Source: CAWCPR01 sp963797475
Lineage (GTDB): Bacteria; Chloroflexota; Anaerolineae; Anaerolineales; UBA4823
Assembly: GCA_963797475.1 (NCBI GenBank)
Contig: CAWCPR010000003.1
Span: 372,001 to 436,000 of the forward strand
Direction: 5' to 3'
DNA length: 64,000 nt
Position 1 is the stretch's first letter. Every line of letters starts with the position of its first letter. The notes beneath the pieces were generated by a model, which saw nothing but the letters and a program-made list of their open reading frames with translations, was not told the origin of the DNA and did no database searches. Shown here piece after piece: positions 62,428 to 64,000 of this stretch. The translations under genes were made by a program, and so were the position numbers.

Positions 62428-63374
62428 TCAGCCAGCTCTTCACTGCGGCTGTGCTCAATGGGATTATTATCTCTGGGATCCGGTTAGCGACCCCTTACCT
62501 GTACGCCGCGATTGGCGAGACTTTTGGCCAGTTGAGCGGGGTGCTGAATTTAGGCGTGGACGGCATTATGTTGATGGGCGCATATGCCGGTTTCTACGTA
62601 ACCTTTCAAACCGGGAATCCCTGGCTCGGCCTTTTAGCCGCAATTCTTGTGGGCGGGTTGATGGGCCTGGCAATGGCTTTTATCAGCGTTACCCTCAAGG
62701 CCGAACAAGGCATCAGCGGCATCGGTATTTACCTGTTCGGCCTTGGAATGAGCGATTTACTGTTCCAAAAAACCCTGGGAACAGTAGAGCCCGTCAGTGG
62801 TTTTCAACCAATTCACATTCCAATTCTGTCCGACCTGCCCGTCATCGCCAAAATTGAAATCAGCAATATATTTTTCAACCACAACATCCTGGTCTATGGC
62901 GCATTCGCCCTGGTGCCAATTTCGTGGTTTATCCTGGAGAAGACAACCTGGGGCTTAAAAATAAAGGCGGTCGGCCAAAACCCGGCTGCTGCGGACGCAT
63001 TAGGTGTGAATGTTTCCACCGTGCGCTATATCACCGTCACCCTGGGTGGTGTGCTGTCCGGTATCGCCGGCGCGTCTTTATCGATTGCGCTTCTAAATGT
63101 TTTTCAGCAAAACCTGACCTTTGGAAAGGGTTTTATCGCCGTTGCTCTGGTATACTTCGGCGGATGGAAACCGGGTGGAGTCCTTTTGGGTGCTCTGCTC
63201 TTCAGTTCAGTTAATGCACTACAACTCTGGGTACAAACGCTCCGTATACCTATTCCGGCCGCCTTTGCCACAATGATGCCGTATGTATTGACTATCCTGG
63301 CTTTGGTATTTGCCGTACGCAAAGTGAATCAGCCGGCCGCCCTCACCAAGATTTTCGAACGGGGTGAAGGTTAA
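62424..63374 (+). CDS. Nucleoside-type ABC permease (second)
   Basis: 316 residues, multi-span: RLATPYLYAAIGETFGQLSGVLNLGVDGIMLMGAY is the characteristic N-terminal region, with WGLKIKAVGQNPAAADALGVNVSTVRY near the ATPase-contact loop. It pairs with the preceding permease. ATG 62424 overlaps the previous stop by 4 nt. The binding lipoprotein follows at 63484. The ATPase component is not visible and may lie right of the window. Confidence 0.92.
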   Translation: MISQLFTAAVLNGIIISGIRLATPYLYAAIGETFGQLSGVLNLGVDGIMLMGAYAGFYVTFQTGNPWLGLLAAILVGGLMGLAMAFISVTLKAEQGISGIGIYLFGLGMSDLLFQKTLGTVEPVSGFQPIHIPILSDLPVIAKIEISNIFFNHNILVYGAFALVPISWFILEKTTWGLKIKAVGQNPAAADALGVNVSTVRYITVTLGGVLSGIAGASLSIALLNVFQQNLTFGKGFIAVALVYFGGWKPGGVLLGALLFSSVNALQLWVQTLRIPIPAAFATMMPYVLTILALVFAVRKVNQPAALTKIFERGEG

Positions 63375-63483
63375 ACCCGGCATTTTCAACCATAGGAGTA
63401 AGACTCCACTGATATGGTGGGGTTGAGCCCAGTTCCCCAATGATTTGGAAGAACCACTTAAAATTCTCAATGGAGGAGAAGAA

Positions 63484-64000
63484 AATGAAAAGGTTTAGCA
63501 TCGTTTTTGTTTGGGTCCTTGTGGCAGCCCTGATCCTGGCTGCCTGTGCGCCGGCTGCAACTCCGGCCCCAACCCAGGCGCCTACCGCCGTGCCTACCGA
63601 GGCCCCGACCGCGGCCCCAGCCAAAGCCTTCCGGGTAGCGGTGGTCATGCCCAGCCAGATCAATGACCTGGCCTTCAGTCAAAGCATGTACGATTCTCTG
63701 CAGGCTATAAAAAGTGAAATGGGCGCAGATAAATTCGATTTTGTCTACTCGGATAACGTCTTCGTCGTAGAGGATGCCGCGGCTGCCATTCGCGATTACG
63801 CCAGCCAGGGCTATGACCTGGTGATCGGCCATGGCTCGCAATACGGGAGCTCCCTTTCCGAAATCGCCCCCGATTTTCCAAACACCAGCTTCGCCTGGGG
63901 TACAACAGTTGATACTTTCACCGATCAAGGCATCAACAATATCTTCGCATACGAAGCGCGCTCAGAAGAAGGCGGTTATGTGAACGGCGTCGTCGCTGCC
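63484..64000 (+). CDS. BMP-family lipoprotein of nucleoside ABC importer, 3' truncated by window edge
   Basis: 172 residues visible. Signal peptide and lipobox LAAC near residue 20, then a Pro/Thr/Ala-rich linker (APTQAPTAVPTEAPT) and a BMP/PnrA-type fold: FRVAVVMPSQINDLAFSQSMYD, YDLVIGHGSQYG, and NIFAYEARSEEGGYVNG. PnrA-type proteins bind purine nucleosides. GGAGGAG lies 5 nt upstream of the ATG. The order permease-permease-binding protein is unusual, since the binding protein commonly comes first. Confidence 0.92.

Noticed and set aside
1..64000. CRISPR arrays, insertion sequences, transposases, rRNA genes or prophage
   Set aside because: No regularly spaced short repeats, transposase-like proteins, rRNA segments or phage structural genes were seen on either strand.

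Overview
The window looks like one contig from a member of the Chloroflexota, most probably class Anaerolineae. Pointers are the lipoprotein solute-binding proteins with Val/Thr- or Pro/Thr/Ala-rich linkers after the lipobox, a split B12-dependent methylmalonyl-CoA mutase with MeaB, a very long SecA with inserts, large multi-GAF histidine kinases and WD40/HEAT proteins. The placement is inferred from gene style; no rRNA marker is present. Most genes have moderately high GC, except a visibly AT-rich restriction-modification patch near 45.2-47.1 kb.

Layout. (1) 1-6958 (+): a chaperone-type cassette of unknown purpose: a WD40 protein (cut by the left edge), a HEAT+WD40 protein, a GrpE-like protein, a short Hsp70, a DUF1257/Ycf35 protein, a DUF2997 protein and a small radical-SAM activase-like protein. 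The two WD40 proteins share a C-terminal tail. (2) 6955-15501: a sugar-import and signalling locus. A REC-LuxR-REC response regulator is divergent from a binding protein, two CUT1 permeases, an RbsC-like permease, an RbsB-like lipoprotein, and an unusual fusion of an ABC ATPase domain to a histidine kinase. The ATPase half has lost its signature motif and H-loop histidine, suggesting a transporter remodelled as a sensor. tRNA-Glu(CTC) follows. (3) 15.8-25.2 kb: a beta-propeller/c-type cytochrome protein, a secreted repeat protein and a large sensor kinase. (4) 25.3-43.7 kb: housekeeping and central metabolism: methylmalonyl-CoA mutase large subunit, two tandem phosphofructokinases with PPi-type residues, dnaE and secA (divergent), adenosine deaminase, and a reverse-strand operon (mutase B12 subunit, meaB, acetyltransferase, prs, mutM, membrane protein). 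(5) 43.9-47.2 kb: PAP2 phosphatase, a C2H2 zinc-finger protein, a BglII-type R-M pair and an HNH protein beside tRNA-Lys(CTT). (6) 47.5-56.7 kb: P1 peptidase, HD-GYP regulator, and a reverse-strand operon with a split glutamate-synthase-like enzyme flanking an Ada-type methyltransferase and an EamA exporter. A ~390-nt structured leader ending in an intrinsic terminator precedes it. (7) 57.1-64 kb: a GntR regulator with paired operators, two carbamoyltransferases, carbamate kinase, then a nucleoside-type ABC importer cut by the right edge. Regions 6 and 7 suggest linked control of nitrogen and purine/ureido metabolism.

Data quality: seven genes carry a single small frameshift each, including the normally essential secA and dnaE. 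The breaks share no slippery motif, so I read most of them as indel errors in the assembly. They are annotated here as whole genes.
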